DNA of 64,000 nt from Oscillospiraceae bacterium (GCA_015064555.1 SVRZ01000001.1:46340-110339); one strand, 5' to 3'. Positions 9,337-20,788 are shown, numbered from the stretch's first letter. Numbers and translations are program-made. Notes: generated by a model not told the origin, from the sequence alone.

Positions 9337-9409
9337 AGCTGCTACCCAGATTCGAACTGGGGACCTCATCCTTACCAAGGATGTGCTCTACCAACTGAGC
9401 CATAGCAGC
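9337..9409 (-). tRNA. tRNA-Thr (anticodon GGT)
   Basis: A 73-nt cloverleaf. The acceptor stem is GCTGCTA paired with TAGCAGC, with discriminator T. The anticodon stem CATCC/GGATG encloses loop TTGGTAA (anticodon GGT), and the T-arm contains GTTCGAATC. The 3' CCA is not encoded. A consensus promoter lies upstream and a terminator downstream, so it appears to be a single-gene transcript. Confidence 0.97.
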
Positions 9410-9445
9410 ATGCCCTCGCAGGCTCTTGCCCACATGGACTTTTAC

Positions 9446-9474
9446 ATTATATCAAATACTTTTCGTTTTGTCAA
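9446..9474 (-). promoter_or_regulatory. Sigma-A-type promoter of tRNA-Thr
   Basis: On the minus strand TTGACA (9474-9469), 17-bp spacer, TATAAT (9451-9446), about 37 bp before the tRNA 5' end. Confidence 0.88.
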
Positions 9475-9544
9475 TACGTTTTTAAAAATATTTTTTCATT
9501 TTTTCTACAGCTTCTATCCTTTTTTATTTTAATCGCTAATATCA

Positions 9545-9573
9545 TTGACTTTTGAAGACATCCGTGTTAATAT
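9545..9573 (+). promoter_or_regulatory. Probable promoter of the DMT transporter gene
   Basis: TTGACT (9545-9550), 17-bp spacer, TAATAT (9568-9573), one or two mismatches per hexamer. Confidence 0.55.
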
Positions 9574-9618
9574 TGATTGTGATTTTCAATACAACGATTT
9601 CAGATGAAAGGAACAGCT

Positions 9619-10584
9619 ATGAAAGAAAACACAAAAGGCTCGGTGTTTTTCACCAACCCGATAGTCTTAACAGCTATCGCCCTGCTCTGCTGTGCACTTT
9701 GGGGCAGCGCAACACCGTTTATAAAGATAGGATACGGGCTTCTGCTCCCCGAAAAGGACGTGCCCTCCACCATACTCTTCGCAGGAATAAGATTCTTCTT
9801 CGCGGGTCTGCTTACAATAATCATTTTCAGCATTGCAAGGAAGAAGCTGCTCGTTCCCAAGAAGGAGAATCTCGGCAGAGTCGGTATAGTATGCATATTC
9901 CAGACCGTCCTTCAGTACATATTCTTCTACGTCGGACTGGCTAATACAAGCGGAGTCAAGGGTACTATACTCACAGGCTCCTCCACCTTCTTCGCAATAA
10001 TCATATCCTCGCTCATATTCAGGCAGGAGAAGCTCACGGCAAAGAAAATAGTTGCCTGCGTGCTCGGTCTTGGCGGAATCGTGGCGATCAACCTGAACGG
10101 ACTCAACCTCAGTATGAATTTCCTGGGTGACGGCTTTGCCATCTTCTCGGCTATATCTTTGGCTATATCCTCGGTTCTCATAAAGAAATTTTCGGCTCAC
10201 GAGGACCCCGTTACGATAAGCGGATATCAGTTCGTTGCAGGCGGTGCCTTTATGGTCGCGCTCGGTCTTATCCTCGGCGGTAAGATAAAGCTCGGCAGCT
10301 TTGGCGGAATTATGGTGCTGGTCTATCTCTCCTTCCTCTCGGCTATCGCATATTCGCTCTGGGGAATACTCCTTAAGTATAACCCCGTGTCGAAGGTTAC
10401 AGTATTCAGCTTCACAACACCCGTATTCGGAGTCCTGCTCACCCTGCTCCTTCTCAACGAGGATAGCAAGGTGTCTATAGTAAATATAATAATCGCACTT
10501 CTTCTTGTTTCGCTCGGTATCTTCATTCTCAATTACTCAAAGGCTAAAAGATCGGATGCCGCGACCGAGACAGTAAAGGAATAA
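9619..10584 (+). CDS. EamA/DMT-family drug/metabolite transporter
   Basis: 321 residues from ATG 9619. AAAGGA at 9607-9612 is 7 nt upstream, whereas the in-frame ATG at 9604 overlaps that site. About ten membrane segments form two EamA repeats. The first repeat has ALLCCALWGSATPFIKIGY, the second SAIAYSLWGILLKYNPVSKV. This fold covers exporters of amino acids, nucleosides and metabolites in the inner membrane, and the substrate cannot be read from sequence. A hydrophilic C-terminal tail (KAKRSDAATETVKE) is cytoplasmic. Confidence 0.9.
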   Translation: MKENTKGSVFFTNPIVLTAIALLCCALWGSATPFIKIGYGLLLPEKDVPSTILFAGIRFFFAGLLTIIIFSIARKKLLVPKKENLGRVGIVCIFQTVLQYIFFYVGLANTSGVKGTILTGSSTFFAIIISSLIFRQEKLTAKKIVACVLGLGGIVAINLNGLNLSMNFLGDGFAIFSAISLAISSVLIKKFSAHEDPVTISGYQFVAGGAFMVALGLILGGKIKLGSFGGIMVLVYLSFLSAIAYSLWGILLKYNPVSKVTVFSFTTPVFGVLLTLLLLNEDSKVSIVNIIIALLLVSLGIFILNYSKAKRSDAATETVKE

Positions 10585-10677
10585 ATACATCTCGCACACC
10601 GGAACGTTCCTAAAAAAACAAGCTCGCAAGGAGTAAAAAACACACAGGGCTCCGCGCGGTAAAGAGAGGTAATGCTT

Positions 10678-11778
10678 ATGTCAAACATTTTAAAATATTC
10701 CCCTGCGGTCTTTGCCGTAGGAAATAATTACAAAATATTTGTCCCCGTCAACGAAAGCTCGGTTATGTGGGTGAAGGTCGGAGATGAATGCTATTACGAT
10801 GATGCAAACGGTGTTTTGCGCTCGTCTGTGAATATGCACAAAATGACCGTGCCCATGGAGATGCTCGACCGTGTCAAAAAATACACCGTCTGCTATCGGA
10901 AAATGACAGAGCGAAAGCCTTACTTCTCTGTGACGGGCGAGGTCGAACAGATCGAATATGATTTCTATCCCTTAAAGAAGGATCACTACAATATATTTCA
11001 TATAGCGGACGCACACGGAATGGTAAGTGCACCGGTTGCGGCGGCAGACACATTCCGCCGCGAATACGGAGAGATAGACCTTCTTGTGCTCAACGGCGAC
11101 GTAATAGATCATAGCGGAGATATAAAAAACTTCGACGTCATATACGACATCATCTCGCGCATAACAAAGGGCGAGCACGCGGTAGTCTTCTCGCGCGGAA
11201 ACCACGATACCCGTGGTATTTATGCCGAGAATATAGTCGATCACACCCCCACCCGCGACGGATATTCATATTTTTCGTTCAGGCTCGGCAGTCTTTGGGG
11301 ATTGGTGCTCGATTGCGGAGAGGATAAGGACGATTCCCACGCGGAATACGGAAACACCAACTGCTGCCACGCATTCAGAATAGGTGAGACGCGCTATCTT
11401 GAGTCGCTTATTGCAAATGCCGATCGGGAATACGCCGCAGAGGGTGTCACCGAAAGGCTTATTATCGCACACTCCCCCTTCACCAAGCGCTTCAATCCGC
11501 CCTTCAACATAGAGGAGGATATATACGCGCACTGGACCTCCCTTATATCGAATAACATAAACCCGGAGCTTCTCCTTTGCGGTCACACGCATAAGGCAAG
11601 CATCTATCTTCCGGGCAGCAAGGATGATGCCTACGGTCAATCCTTTCCCACCGTGGTGGCGGCAGAGCCAAACAGAAGGATAGACTACTTTATCGGCGGC
11701 GGCTTTGCCGTACGCGCGGACGGAATGAGTTATGTCCTTTGCGATGATAAGATCATAAAGGAAGTACACCGTATCTGA
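10678..11778 (+). CDS. Calcineurin-like metallophosphoesterase
   Basis: 366 residues from ATG 10678 (GAGAGG 8 nt upstream; the in-frame ATG at 10672 is too close). An N-terminal region of about 110 residues resembles the beta-sandwich that precedes purple-acid-phosphatase-type domains. The phosphoesterase domain has all five metal-binding blocks: IADAHG (D-x-H), LNGDVID, RGNHDTRG, IAHSPF and CGHTHKAS. It probably binds two metal ions and hydrolyses a phosphoester or phosphodiester. No signal peptide is visible, so it is likely cytoplasmic. Substrate unknown. It stands alone between the DMT gene and a bidirectional terminator. Confidence 0.9.
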   Translation: MSNILKYSPAVFAVGNNYKIFVPVNESSVMWVKVGDECYYDDANGVLRSSVNMHKMTVPMEMLDRVKKYTVCYRKMTERKPYFSVTGEVEQIEYDFYPLKKDHYNIFHIADAHGMVSAPVAAADTFRREYGEIDLLVLNGDVIDHSGDIKNFDVIYDIISRITKGEHAVVFSRGNHDTRGIYAENIVDHTPTRDGYSYFSFRLGSLWGLVLDCGEDKDDSHAEYGNTNCCHAFRIGETRYLESLIANADREYAAEGVTERLIIAHSPFTKRFNPPFNIEEDIYAHWTSLISNNINPELLLCGHTHKASIYLPGSKDDAYGQSFPTVVAAEPNRRIDYFIGGGFAVRADGMSYVLCDDKIIKEVHRI

Positions 11779-11819
11779 AGCATACATATAATTTCCCCAT
11801 GCATTATCACAAATAAGGT

Positions 11820-11864
11820 AAAAAGCCTTATACATTCGGTACGACCGAATGTATAAGGCTTTTT
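11820..11864. terminator. Bidirectional terminator between the phosphoesterase gene and mnmG
   Basis: Perfect 21-bp stem with arms ending in AAAAA and TTTTT around the loop ACG (11841-11843). It serves both convergent genes. Confidence 0.92.
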
Positions 11865-11909
11865 ACTTATATTGAGAATAATTGTTTACAAAATACGGCA
11901 AATGTAAAA

Positions 11910-13796
11910 TCAATGCTTTATTCCAAGCTTAATAAGTAATACACTTATGTCAGCAGGATTAACACCGCTTATTCTTGATGCTTGACCGATGCTTGCCGGG
12001 CGTATTGCCGAGAGCTTTTCTGCAGCCTCAAGCCTGAGACCTGTTATTGCGAAGTAGTCTATGTCGGGCGGCAGGATCATTCTTTCAAGATGCGATACGC
12101 GCTCGACCTCGGCAAGCTGACGCTTGATGTAGCCGTCATATTTGACGGTTATTTCGGCAGTAGTTCTTATAGCAGGCGAGAGCTCGGGGCGCTCCTTATC
12201 TATCTTTGCGAGCGCATCATAGCTGAGCTCAGGCCGGCGCAGAAGCTCGGCAAGCTTTGCACCCGTGGTGATTGGCGTTGAGCCGAAGGATGCAAGCAGC
12301 TCGTTCACCTCCGCGCTCGGAGGTATATTCGTTTTCTCTATACGGCTCACCTCTTCCTCGGTAAGCCTGCGCTTCTCGAGAAATGTCGAATATCTTTCGT
12401 CCGAGATAAGTCCTATCCTGTGTCCGATCTCGGTGAGTCTTACGTCTGCGTTATCCTGTCTTAAAAAAAGCCTGTACTCGCTCCTCGAGGTCATCATTCT
12501 GTAGGGCTCGTTCGTGCCCTTGGTGACGAGATCGTCAATAAGGGTGCCTATATACGAGGTGGCGCGCGGCAGGATAAGCGGATCACGCCCTAGGGCGGCA
12601 AGAGCGGCGTTTGCTCCTGCAACGAGTCCCTGAGCTGCCGCCTCCTCATACCCGGACGTGCCATTGAACTGACCTGCTCCGTAAAGTCCGCCGATGCGCT
12701 TGAATTCAAGTGTCGGCAAGAGCTCGGTCGGATCAACGCTGTCGTATTCTATAGCATAGGCATAGCGCATTATTTCGGCATTCTCGAAGCCATCAAGGCT
12801 CCTGAGCATCTCATACTGCACGTCGGTTGGCATCGAGGTCGAGAAGCCCTGAATATACATTTCATCGGTGTCCGCACCGCAGGGCTCAACAAAAAGCTGA
12901 TGCCTTTCCTTGTCGGCAAAGCGGACGAGCTTGGTTTCTATCGAGGGGCAATAGCGCGGCCCTGTGCCGACTATGTTACCCGAATACATAGCACTTCTTT
13001 CAAGGTTTTCGGTAATTATCCTATGCGTTTGCCGATTTGTGTAGACTATATGGCAGTCAACCGCCCTGTGAGTTATACGGGCAGGATCCGAGCGCACAGA
13101 GAAGGGTGTTGCCACCTCCTCGCCGCTCTGGACCTCAAGCCGCGAAAAGTCTATACTCCTGCGGTGTACCCTGGCAGGCGTGCCTGTCTTAAAGCGGCGA
13201 AGCTCTATACCGAGCCTACGCAAAGAATCAGAGAGCCCCTCTGCAGGCATCATTCCGTCCGGCCCCGCGGAATAGGACTTATCCCCGACAAAGATCACGC
13301 TGTCAAGGAAGGTTCCTGTCGCAATAACGACTTTTTTCGCATACCAGCGCTCCCCGAGTGCCGTGATGATGCCTGCGACCGAAAGAGATGCCTCATCGCC
13401 TTCTGTCAGTATATCCACCACCTGCCCCTGTATAAGGCGCAGATTCTGCTCGCACTCAAGCGTGCGCTTCATATATCTTTTGTAGGCGTCCCTATCCGCC
13501 TGTGTTCTTTTTGAGTGAACGGCAGCACCCTTGCCGAGGTTCAGCGTCCTGGACTGTAAGGTCGCCTTATCCGCCGCGTAGCCCATTTCACCGCCGAGTG
13601 CATCGATCTCGAAAACGAGATGCCCTTTTGCACTGCCTCCGACAGAGGGGTTACAAGGCATATTTCCAACCGCATCAAGATTAGTGGTAAAAACCACCGT
13701 ATCCGCGCCTATTCTTGCTGAGGCAAGAGCCGCCTCTATGCCTGCGTGTCCCGCGCCGATGACTATAACGTCGGCATTAAAATCTTTCTTAAGCAT
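11910..13796 (-). CDS. mnmG: tRNA uridine-5-carboxymethylaminomethyl synthesis enzyme MnmG (GidA)
   Basis: 628 residues, full length. With MnmE it installs the (carboxymethyl)aminomethyl group at C5 of wobble uridine 34 in several tRNAs, using FAD, NADH and methylene-tetrahydrofolate. The FAD-binding motif is VIGAGHAGIEAA (about 11-22). Family signatures are NMPCNPSVGGSAKGHL, LNxGKGAAVHSKRTQADR and GLYGAGQFNGTSGYEEAAAQG. The usual partner mnmE is not in the window; mnmG here follows rny and ymdB, with 23 bp between ymdB and mnmG, suggesting co-transcription. Confidence 0.97.
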   Translation of the reverse strand: MLKKDFNADVIVIGAGHAGIEAALASARIGADTVVFTTNLDAVGNMPCNPSVGGSAKGHLVFEIDALGGEMGYAADKATLQSRTLNLGKGAAVHSKRTQADRDAYKRYMKRTLECEQNLRLIQGQVVDILTEGDEASLSVAGIITALGERWYAKKVVIATGTFLDSVIFVGDKSYSAGPDGMMPAEGLSDSLRRLGIELRRFKTGTPARVHRRSIDFSRLEVQSGEEVATPFSVRSDPARITHRAVDCHIVYTNRQTHRIITENLERSAMYSGNIVGTGPRYCPSIETKLVRFADKERHQLFVEPCGADTDEMYIQGFSTSMPTDVQYEMLRSLDGFENAEIMRYAYAIEYDSVDPTELLPTLEFKRIGGLYGAGQFNGTSGYEEAAAQGLVAGANAALAALGRDPLILPRATSYIGTLIDDLVTKGTNEPYRMMTSRSEYRLFLRQDNADVRLTEIGHRIGLISDERYSTFLEKRRLTEEEVSRIEKTNIPPSAEVNELLASFGSTPITTGAKLAELLRRPELSYDALAKIDKERPELSPAIRTTAEITVKYDGYIKRQLAEVERVSHLERMILPPDIDYFAITGLRLEAAEKLSAIRPASIGQASRISGVNPADISVLLIKLGIKH

Positions 13797-13819
13797 TCTT
13801 TTTCCCTTCCCGAAAAGGA

Positions 13820-14593
13820 TTAAAATCTGATTCTCTTAACAGAGCTGACGCGCGAGGATGCATCATCTATATCAAAGATAACTCCGTCCGCCACCGCATT
13901 TCCCTCGGCACATTTGAACTTACCGGGAAGCTTTGTCTTCATTTTAAATATAACTGAGCCTATCTCCATACCGAGAATTCCGCCGCTCTCACCGCACATA
14001 CCGAGATCGGTAACGTAGCCTGTGCCGTTCGGCAGGACCGAGAGATCGGCAGTCGGCACGTGGGTATGCGTGCCGAATATAACGTTAATCTTGCCATCAA
14101 ACGAATGAGCTATGGCAAGCTTTTCGCCTGTTGCCTCCGCGTGGATATCGAGGATCGAGAAATCGTAATTTCCTCTCTCAAGATCAAGAACCGCCTCTAT
14201 AAAAGAGTATGGCGAGTCGAGTTGTGGATCAATATGGACCACTCCGAGCACATTCATAACGAGAACACGGCAGCTTCCGCAATTTATCACGGTATAGCCC
14301 CTCCCGGGCGCAGATGCTCCGTAATTGAGCGGCCTTATCACCTCCGGCATCTCGTCAAGCATACCTTGCGCCGACTGATTCTGCATGGTGTGATTTCCGC
14401 CCGTGATAACGTCTGCGCCCGAGCGCAGAAGATTCTCCGCCCCCTCGGCACTTATACCGGTTATAAAGGATGCGTTTTCCCCGTTTACCACGCAGAAATC
14501 AATACCGTATTTTTTTCTTACACTCCATAGATTTTTCTCAAGATGTAAAAGCCCTCCGCGACTCGTTACATCTCCGATTGCCAGAATTTTCAA
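13820..14593 (-). CDS. ymdB: YmdB-family metallophosphoesterase (TIGR00282)
   Basis: 257 residues. The N-terminus MKILAIGDVTSRGG, then VVNGENAS, GGNHTMQN, DIHAEATGEK and GTHTHVPTAD are the conserved blocks of the TIGR00282/YmdB family, known in Bacillus as a phosphodiesterase acting on 2',3'-cyclic nucleotides that affects biofilm and motility decisions. The position next to rny is conserved in Bacillota. In this genome a 133-bp tandem array separates the two genes. Cytoplasmic; likely bound to two metal ions. Confidence 0.92.
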   Translation of the reverse strand: MKILAIGDVTSRGGLLHLEKNLWSVRKKYGIDFCVVNGENASFITGISAEGAENLLRSGADVITGGNHTMQNQSAQGMLDEMPEVIRPLNYGASAPGRGYTVINCGSCRVLVMNVLGVVHIDPQLDSPYSFIEAVLDLERGNYDFSILDIHAEATGEKLAIAHSFDGKINVIFGTHTHVPTADLSVLPNGTGYVTDLGMCGESGGILGMEIGSVIFKMKTKLPGKFKCAEGNAVADGVIFDIDDASSRVSSVKRIRF

Positions 14594-14686
14594 GCTTGTT
14601 TCTCTTTTCTACCGGGCATTGCCCGAAATGTTTTTGCAAGTTCACCCAAGAGCTTATCTCGAGGACTCACCCGATTTTTTAAACAG

Positions 14687-14728
14687 AAAGAGTGAACAAA
14701 ACAGCCTTAACTGCCATATTCACTCTTT
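14687..14728. terminator. Hairpin between the repeat array and ymdB
   Basis: Inverted repeat AAAGAGTGAA ... TTCACTCTTT with a loop of about 22 nt. It could attenuate rny readthrough toward ymdB or stabilise the rny 3' end. Confidence 0.4.
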
Positions 14729-14775
14729 ACCGTTAAGGTATATTTACTTCTTTTAACAAATTGAAGTTTTTGCGC

Positions 14776-15285
14776 TTTTGAGGAGGGCAGATTCGGATGA
14801 TAATCGTCGTTCTTCACACCGACAGGCGTACAAGCGTACGTCGAGGTGAGAAAACAGCAATCAGCGCCTGATACGTCCAAAATTCCCGACTCTTTCAAAA
14901 ACTTGACCTTTTGAGGAGGACAGATTCGGATGATAACCGTCGTTCTTCGCACCGACAGGCGTACAAGCGTACGTCGAGGTGAGAAAACGGCAATCAGCAC
15001 CTGATACGTCCAAAATTCCCCACTCTGTCAAAAGCTTGACCTTTTGAGGAGGACAGATTCGGATGATAATCGTCGTTATTCACACCGACAGGCGTACAAG
15101 CGTACGTCGAGGTGAGAAAACGGCAATCAGCACCTGATACGTCCAATTTCCCGACTCTGTCAAAAGCTTGACCTTTTGAGGAGGACAGATTTGGATGATA
15201 ATCGTCGTTCTTCACACCGACAGGCGTACAAGCGTACGTCGAGGTGAGAAAACGGCGATTAGCGCCGAATATGTCCCCTCAAAAG
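14776..15285. repeat. Tandem array of about four 133-bp repeats between rny and ymdB
   Basis: Copies begin with TTTTGAGGAGG at 14776, 14909, 15042 and 15174, giving periods of 133, 133 and 132 bp; the last copy is partial and stops at the rny stop codon. Each contains ACAGGCGTACAAGCGTACG, then TCGAGGTGAGAAAAC, then a copy-junction hairpin TCAAAAG-N6-CTTTTGA (clear at 15029-15048). The ends of the array form an inverted repeat (CTTTTGAGG at 14775, CCTCAAAAG at 15277). Minus-strand frames through the array are open, but no ribosome site supports them. Confidence 0.93.
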
Positions 15286-16827
15286 TTATTTAGCGTAGTC
15301 GACGGTGCGACTCTCTCTTATTACACTAACCTTAATCTGTCCGGGATAATCGAGTTCGCTTTCTATTTTCTTTGCTATATCGCGGGCGAGGATCTTCATT
15401 TTATCATCGTCTATAAGCTCGGGTTTAACCATAATTCTGACCTCGCGGCCTGCCTGGATAGCGAAGGTCTTTTCTACACCCTCGAAGTCTGCAGCGACCT
15501 CCTCGAGCTTCTGGAGGCGCTTGATATAATTCTCGACGTCCTCGCGGCGAGCGCCGGGACGTGCTGCGCTGAGCGCGTCTGCCGCCTGGATAATGAAATC
15601 GAGGATGGTGACGGGATCAACGTCATTATGGTGAGCCTCTATAGCATGGATTATATCCTTATGCTCACGATACTTTTTGGCGATATCGACACCGAGCTGA
15701 ATATGTGAGCCCTCCGCCTCGGCGGTAACAGACTTACCTATATCGTGAAGAAGACCTGCGCGGCGAGCGGCAGCAACGTCAGCACCGAGCTCGTCCGCAA
15801 TAACACCTGCGAGCATTGAAACCTCAATAGAGTGACGAAGAGCATTCTGACCGTAAGAGGTGCGGTACTTCATACGTCCGAGGAGCTTTATGAGCTCGGG
15901 ATGGAGACCGTGAACGTTTGTTTCGAACACAGCACGCTCTCCTGCCTGCTTAATGGAATTTTCCACCTCGCGGCGAGCCTTTTCTACCATCTCCTCTATT
16001 CTTGCGGGATGTATTCTACCGTCGGAAACGAGCTTTTCGAGCGCGATACGTGCTATTTCTCGACGCACGGGATCGAATCCGGAGACGGTAATAACGTCGG
16101 GCGTATCGTCTATAATAAGCTCAACGCCGGTAAGGTTTTCGATAGTTCTTATGTTTCTTCCCTCGCGACCTATTATTCTGCCCTTCATTTCATCGCTGGG
16201 TATCTGAACCACCGATATTGCTATTTCGCTGACGTGATCTGCGGCACAGCGCTGGATCGCAAGAGAGAGGATATCCTTCGCACGGCTATCCGCCTCCTCC
16301 TTGAATTTCTCCTCATACTCTGCTATCTTCATAGCAGTTTCATGCTGCATTTCGGTATCGAGTCTTGCAACGAGGTCTGCCTTAGCCTCCTCACTTGTGA
16401 GACCTGCGATTCTTTCGAGAGTTGCTATCTGAGCCTGAAGAGTAGCATCGGTCTTCTCCTTGAGGCTATCGATTTCAGCGCGCTTTTCCTGAATGAGAGC
16501 CTCCTTCTTTTCAAGGCCTTCGATCTTAGCGTCCAGTGCTTCCTCCTTCTGAGCAATTCTTCTTTCCTGTCTTGAAACCTCCTTACGACGCTCCTTAACG
16601 TCGAAATCGGCCTCCTTTTTCATCTGGAATATTTCATCCTTAGCGGCAAATATAGCTTCCTTCTTAGTGGTTTCCGCATTTTTTATTGCGTCCTCAAGGA
16701 TCTTCTTTGCCTGTTCCTCGGCAGAGCCTGTCTTTTTCTCTGCCACCGTTTTTCTTATAATAAAGCCTGCGCCGCAACCTACTGCGAGACCGCCGACGAG
16801 GCCGATTATCAAAGATAACGCATCCAT
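15286..16827 (-). CDS. rny: Ribonuclease Y
   Basis: 513 residues. An N-terminal membrane anchor (about 4-24) is followed by a long charged coiled coil (about 35-200), a KH domain containing [18 protein letters not shown] (about 215-232), and an HD domain with [12 protein letters not shown] and LLHDIGKSV (metal-binding HD). This membrane-bound endoribonuclease starts mRNA decay in many Bacillota. It is the first gene of rny-ymdB-mnmG. The stop codon abuts the 133-bp repeat array, so the array forms the 3' untranslated region of its message. Confidence 0.97.
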   Translation of the reverse strand: MDALSLIIGLVGGLAVGCGAGFIIRKTVAEKKTGSAEEQAKKILEDAIKNAETTKKEAIFAAKDEIFQMKKEADFDVKERRKEVSRQERRIAQKEEALDAKIEGLEKKEALIQEKRAEIDSLKEKTDATLQAQIATLERIAGLTSEEAKADLVARLDTEMQHETAMKIAEYEEKFKEEADSRAKDILSLAIQRCAADHVSEIAISVVQIPSDEMKGRIIGREGRNIRTIENLTGVELIIDDTPDVITVSGFDPVRREIARIALEKLVSDGRIHPARIEEMVEKARREVENSIKQAGERAVFETNVHGLHPELIKLLGRMKYRTSYGQNALRHSIEVSMLAGVIADELGADVAAARRAGLLHDIGKSVTAEAEGSHIQLGVDIAKKYREHKDIIHAIEAHHNDVDPVTILDFIIQAADALSAARPGARREDVENYIKRLQKLEEVAADFEGVEKTFAIQAGREVRIMVKPELIDDDKMKILARDIAKKIESELDYPGQIKVSVIRESRTVDYAK

Positions 16828-17116
16828 TATGGCAACTTCCTTTCCTTTTTTGATTTTTATAAACGATTAGTTTAAAGAGATTGTATTTATAAAATGCAAA
16901 GATCTTTTTGCGAATAATCGTACTATTTTATTATATAATAATTTACAAGCAAAGTCAATATATTTTAAACAAAAAAGCCACGGGTGGTGGTTTTTTATCC
17001 GATTCTTTTTATCTTTTCCCGGTGGGATAGTTTGTTTTTTTACAAGATAAATAGCAATCGCAAGGCTTTTTTGCTTAATGTTAACAAAAAATTCATATAT
17101 TTTAATTAAAATACCC
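16828..17116. other. AT-rich spacer between divergent rny and hrcA
   Basis: About 290 bp with no convincing gene. A small hairpin (AAAAAAGCCAC ... GTGGTTTTTT, about 16971-16997) lies in the middle. An 86-codon minus-strand frame here has no ribosome site and a composition typical of AT-rich noncoding DNA. Confidence 0.6.
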
Positions 17117-17145
17117 TTGACACGCACCGAAAAATGTATTATAGT
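17117..17145 (+). promoter_or_regulatory. Sigma-A-type promoter of the hrcA-grpE-dnaK-dnaJ operon
   Basis: TTGACA (17117-17122), 17-bp spacer, TATAGT (17140-17145). The CIRCE operator begins 14 bp downstream, the usual arrangement. Confidence 0.88.
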
Positions 17146-17158
17146 ATAGACGGTTGAT

Positions 17159-17185
17159 TTAGCACTCTGATATGTTAAGTGCTAA
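17159..17185 (+). promoter_or_regulatory. CIRCE operator (HrcA binding site)
   Basis: TTAGCACTC, 9-bp spacer, AAGTGCTAA: one mismatch from the consensus inverted repeat (GAGTGCTAA). HrcA, encoded just downstream, would repress the operon from this site and release it on heat shock. Confidence 0.95.
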
Positions 17186-17204
17186 AAGAGAGGAGTTGTA
17201 CAGT

Positions 17205-18275
17205 ATGGACGAAAGCAGGCTCAGTAAAAGAAAGCAGCAGATCCTGAAGGCGATAATAGATGCGCACATAAGTCACGGAGAGCCGGTCGGCTCAAAGTTT
17301 CTCTCGCAGGACGTTCATATAAGCGCCTCATCCGCAACCATAAGAAACGAGATGGCCGAGCTTGAGGAGATGGGATATCTCGAGCAGCCACATACCTCCG
17401 CGGGCAGAGTCCCCTCGGTTCTCGGTTACAGATACTACGTAGATTCGCTGGTCCGTCAGTATGCTGAGACGAAGAACGAGATAGACGAAATGAACGAAAA
17501 GCTTCGCTACAAGCTCACTGAAATGGACCAGATACTTGCCGAGGCATCGCACCTCGCATCCTCGTTCACAGATTACACGGGTATAGCCTTCAAGACCGGA
17601 GTCGGCAAGGTTCGCATCAACAGATTCGATGCGGTCTACATCTCCGAGAGGAGCTTTCATCTCGTTATGAGCTTCTCGGGCGATATCGTCAAGTCGAAGA
17701 CCTTCAAGCTGGGATTCAGCGTGACTAAGGACGACGTTATGCGCTTCACAGAGGCAGCAAATATCTATCTTGCCAACCTCACAAGCGATGAGATAACAAT
17801 GCCCATCATAATGAAGCTTGAAAATATCATGGGTGCTTCATTCGCAATAGTACATCCGGCGATAAAGGCAATTTACGAGGCGATGAGCGAGCTTGACACC
17901 GCAGATATCAAGGTCGAGGGAGTAAACAAGCTTTTGAAATACCCCGAATACTCGGATATCTCAAAGCTGCGCGGACTGCTCGGAGTTCTTGAAGAGAAGG
18001 ATAAGCTGCTTGACGTTATATCCTCGAATAATATAAACGACGAGGGCATCAACGTATATATAGGTACGGATGACGAAGACGGAGTTATGAGCGGCTCAAG
18101 CCTGATATTCAAAAACGTGGTAATAGGCGGCAAGCGTGTAGCAATAGGAGTAATCGGTCCAAAGCGAATGGATTACGAACGGGTTATCGAGATGATAAAC
18201 CGATTGGCAAACGGAATGACTCGAATGTTCGGCGAGGATGGAACGCATCTGCTCACCGACGGCGAAGATCAATAA
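17205..18275 (+). CDS. hrcA: Heat-inducible transcription repressor HrcA
   Basis: 356 residues from ATG 17205, with AGAGGAG about 10 nt upstream. An in-frame ATG at 17172 lies inside the CIRCE operator and is rejected. The N-terminal winged helix contains LSKRKQQILKAIIDAHISHGEPVGSKFL and the recognition region SSATIRNEMAELEEMGYLEQPHTSAGRVPS, the HrcA hallmark; the C-terminal GAF-like dimerisation domain ends with GPKRMDYERVI. It represses its own operon via CIRCE. Confidence 0.96.
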   Translation: MDESRLSKRKQQILKAIIDAHISHGEPVGSKFLSQDVHISASSATIRNEMAELEEMGYLEQPHTSAGRVPSVLGYRYYVDSLVRQYAETKNEIDEMNEKLRYKLTEMDQILAEASHLASSFTDYTGIAFKTGVGKVRINRFDAVYISERSFHLVMSFSGDIVKSKTFKLGFSVTKDDVMRFTEAANIYLANLTSDEITMPIIMKLENIMGASFAIVHPAIKAIYEAMSELDTADIKVEGVNKLLKYPEYSDISKLRGLLGVLEEKDKLLDVISSNNINDEGINVYIGTDDEDGVMSGSSLIFKNVVIGGKRVAIGVIGPKRMDYERVIEMINRLANGMTRMFGEDGTHLLTDGEDQ

Positions 18276-18305
18276 AACCGAAACAGAAAGGTCGGGTAAG
18301 ATAAA

Positions 18306-18854
18306 TTGGCAACTAACAAGACAGAAAAAGAGACGGTTGAAGAAGTGAAGGAAGTGGCGTCCGAGGACGTTGAAAATGCAGAAAAGGTCGACACGGATCC
18401 TACCGTAGAGGAGCTTGAAAAGAGAATAGCCGAGCTCGAGGATGCGCTCAAGGCTAAAGAGGATCAGTACCTCAGGATGGCTGCAGAGTATGAGAACTTC
18501 CGACGCAGATCGAAGGAAGAGCGAGAGACGGCATATAACGATGCTGCGGCAGACACTATAGGTGAGATACTCCCGATAATAGACAATCTCGAAAGAGCCT
18601 CGCTATATGAGGACGGAGAGAAGGTCAAGGAAGGACTCGTTATGATAGCGAAATCGGTAAGCGACGTTTTCTCAAAGCTCGGTGTTGAATCTATGGGTTC
18701 GATAGGCGAAGAATTTGATCCCAATTACCACAATGCGGTGCTTCACGCAGAGGACGACAGTCTCGGTGAAAACGAGATAACAGACGTTTTCCAGAAGGGA
18801 TATAAAAAAGGAAACAGAATAATCAGATTTGCTATGGTTAAAGTAGTAAATTAA
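18306..18854 (+). CDS. grpE: Nucleotide exchange factor GrpE
   Basis: 182 residues with a TTG start at 18306. A Glu-rich N-terminus (about 1-50) leads into the long dimer helix EELEKRIAELEDALKAKEDQYLRMAAEYENFRRRSKEER and the C-terminal beta domain ending KGNRIIRFAMVKVVN. GrpE releases ADP from DnaK. It lies 30 bp after hrcA in the same operon. A GGGTAAG stretch just upstream is a weak ribosome site, which with TTG may lower its translation relative to dnaK. Confidence 0.95.
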   Translation: MATNKTEKETVEEVKEVASEDVENAEKVDTDPTVEELEKRIAELEDALKAKEDQYLRMAAEYENFRRRSKEERETAYNDAAADTIGEILPIIDNLERASLYEDGEKVKEGLVMIAKSVSDVFSKLGVESMGSIGEEFDPNYHNAVLHAEDDSLGENEITDVFQKGYKKGNRIIRFAMVKVVN

Positions 18855-18911
18855 GCAATTAGTAAACTATTATTAACATTTAAACTAGTTATTAAACACA
18901 TTCATATATAA

Positions 18912-20753
<1,842 letters not shown>

Positions 20754-20788
20754 TTGCAAACAATAGTTTTCATATAATCTAAAAATCA

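Noticed and set aside
16867..17127. An 86-codon minus-strand frame upstream of rny
   Set aside because: AT-rich spacer between divergent promoters. The frame contains Lys/Phe/Ile-rich sequence typical of noncoding DNA, has no ribosome site, and starts inside the hrcA promoter.
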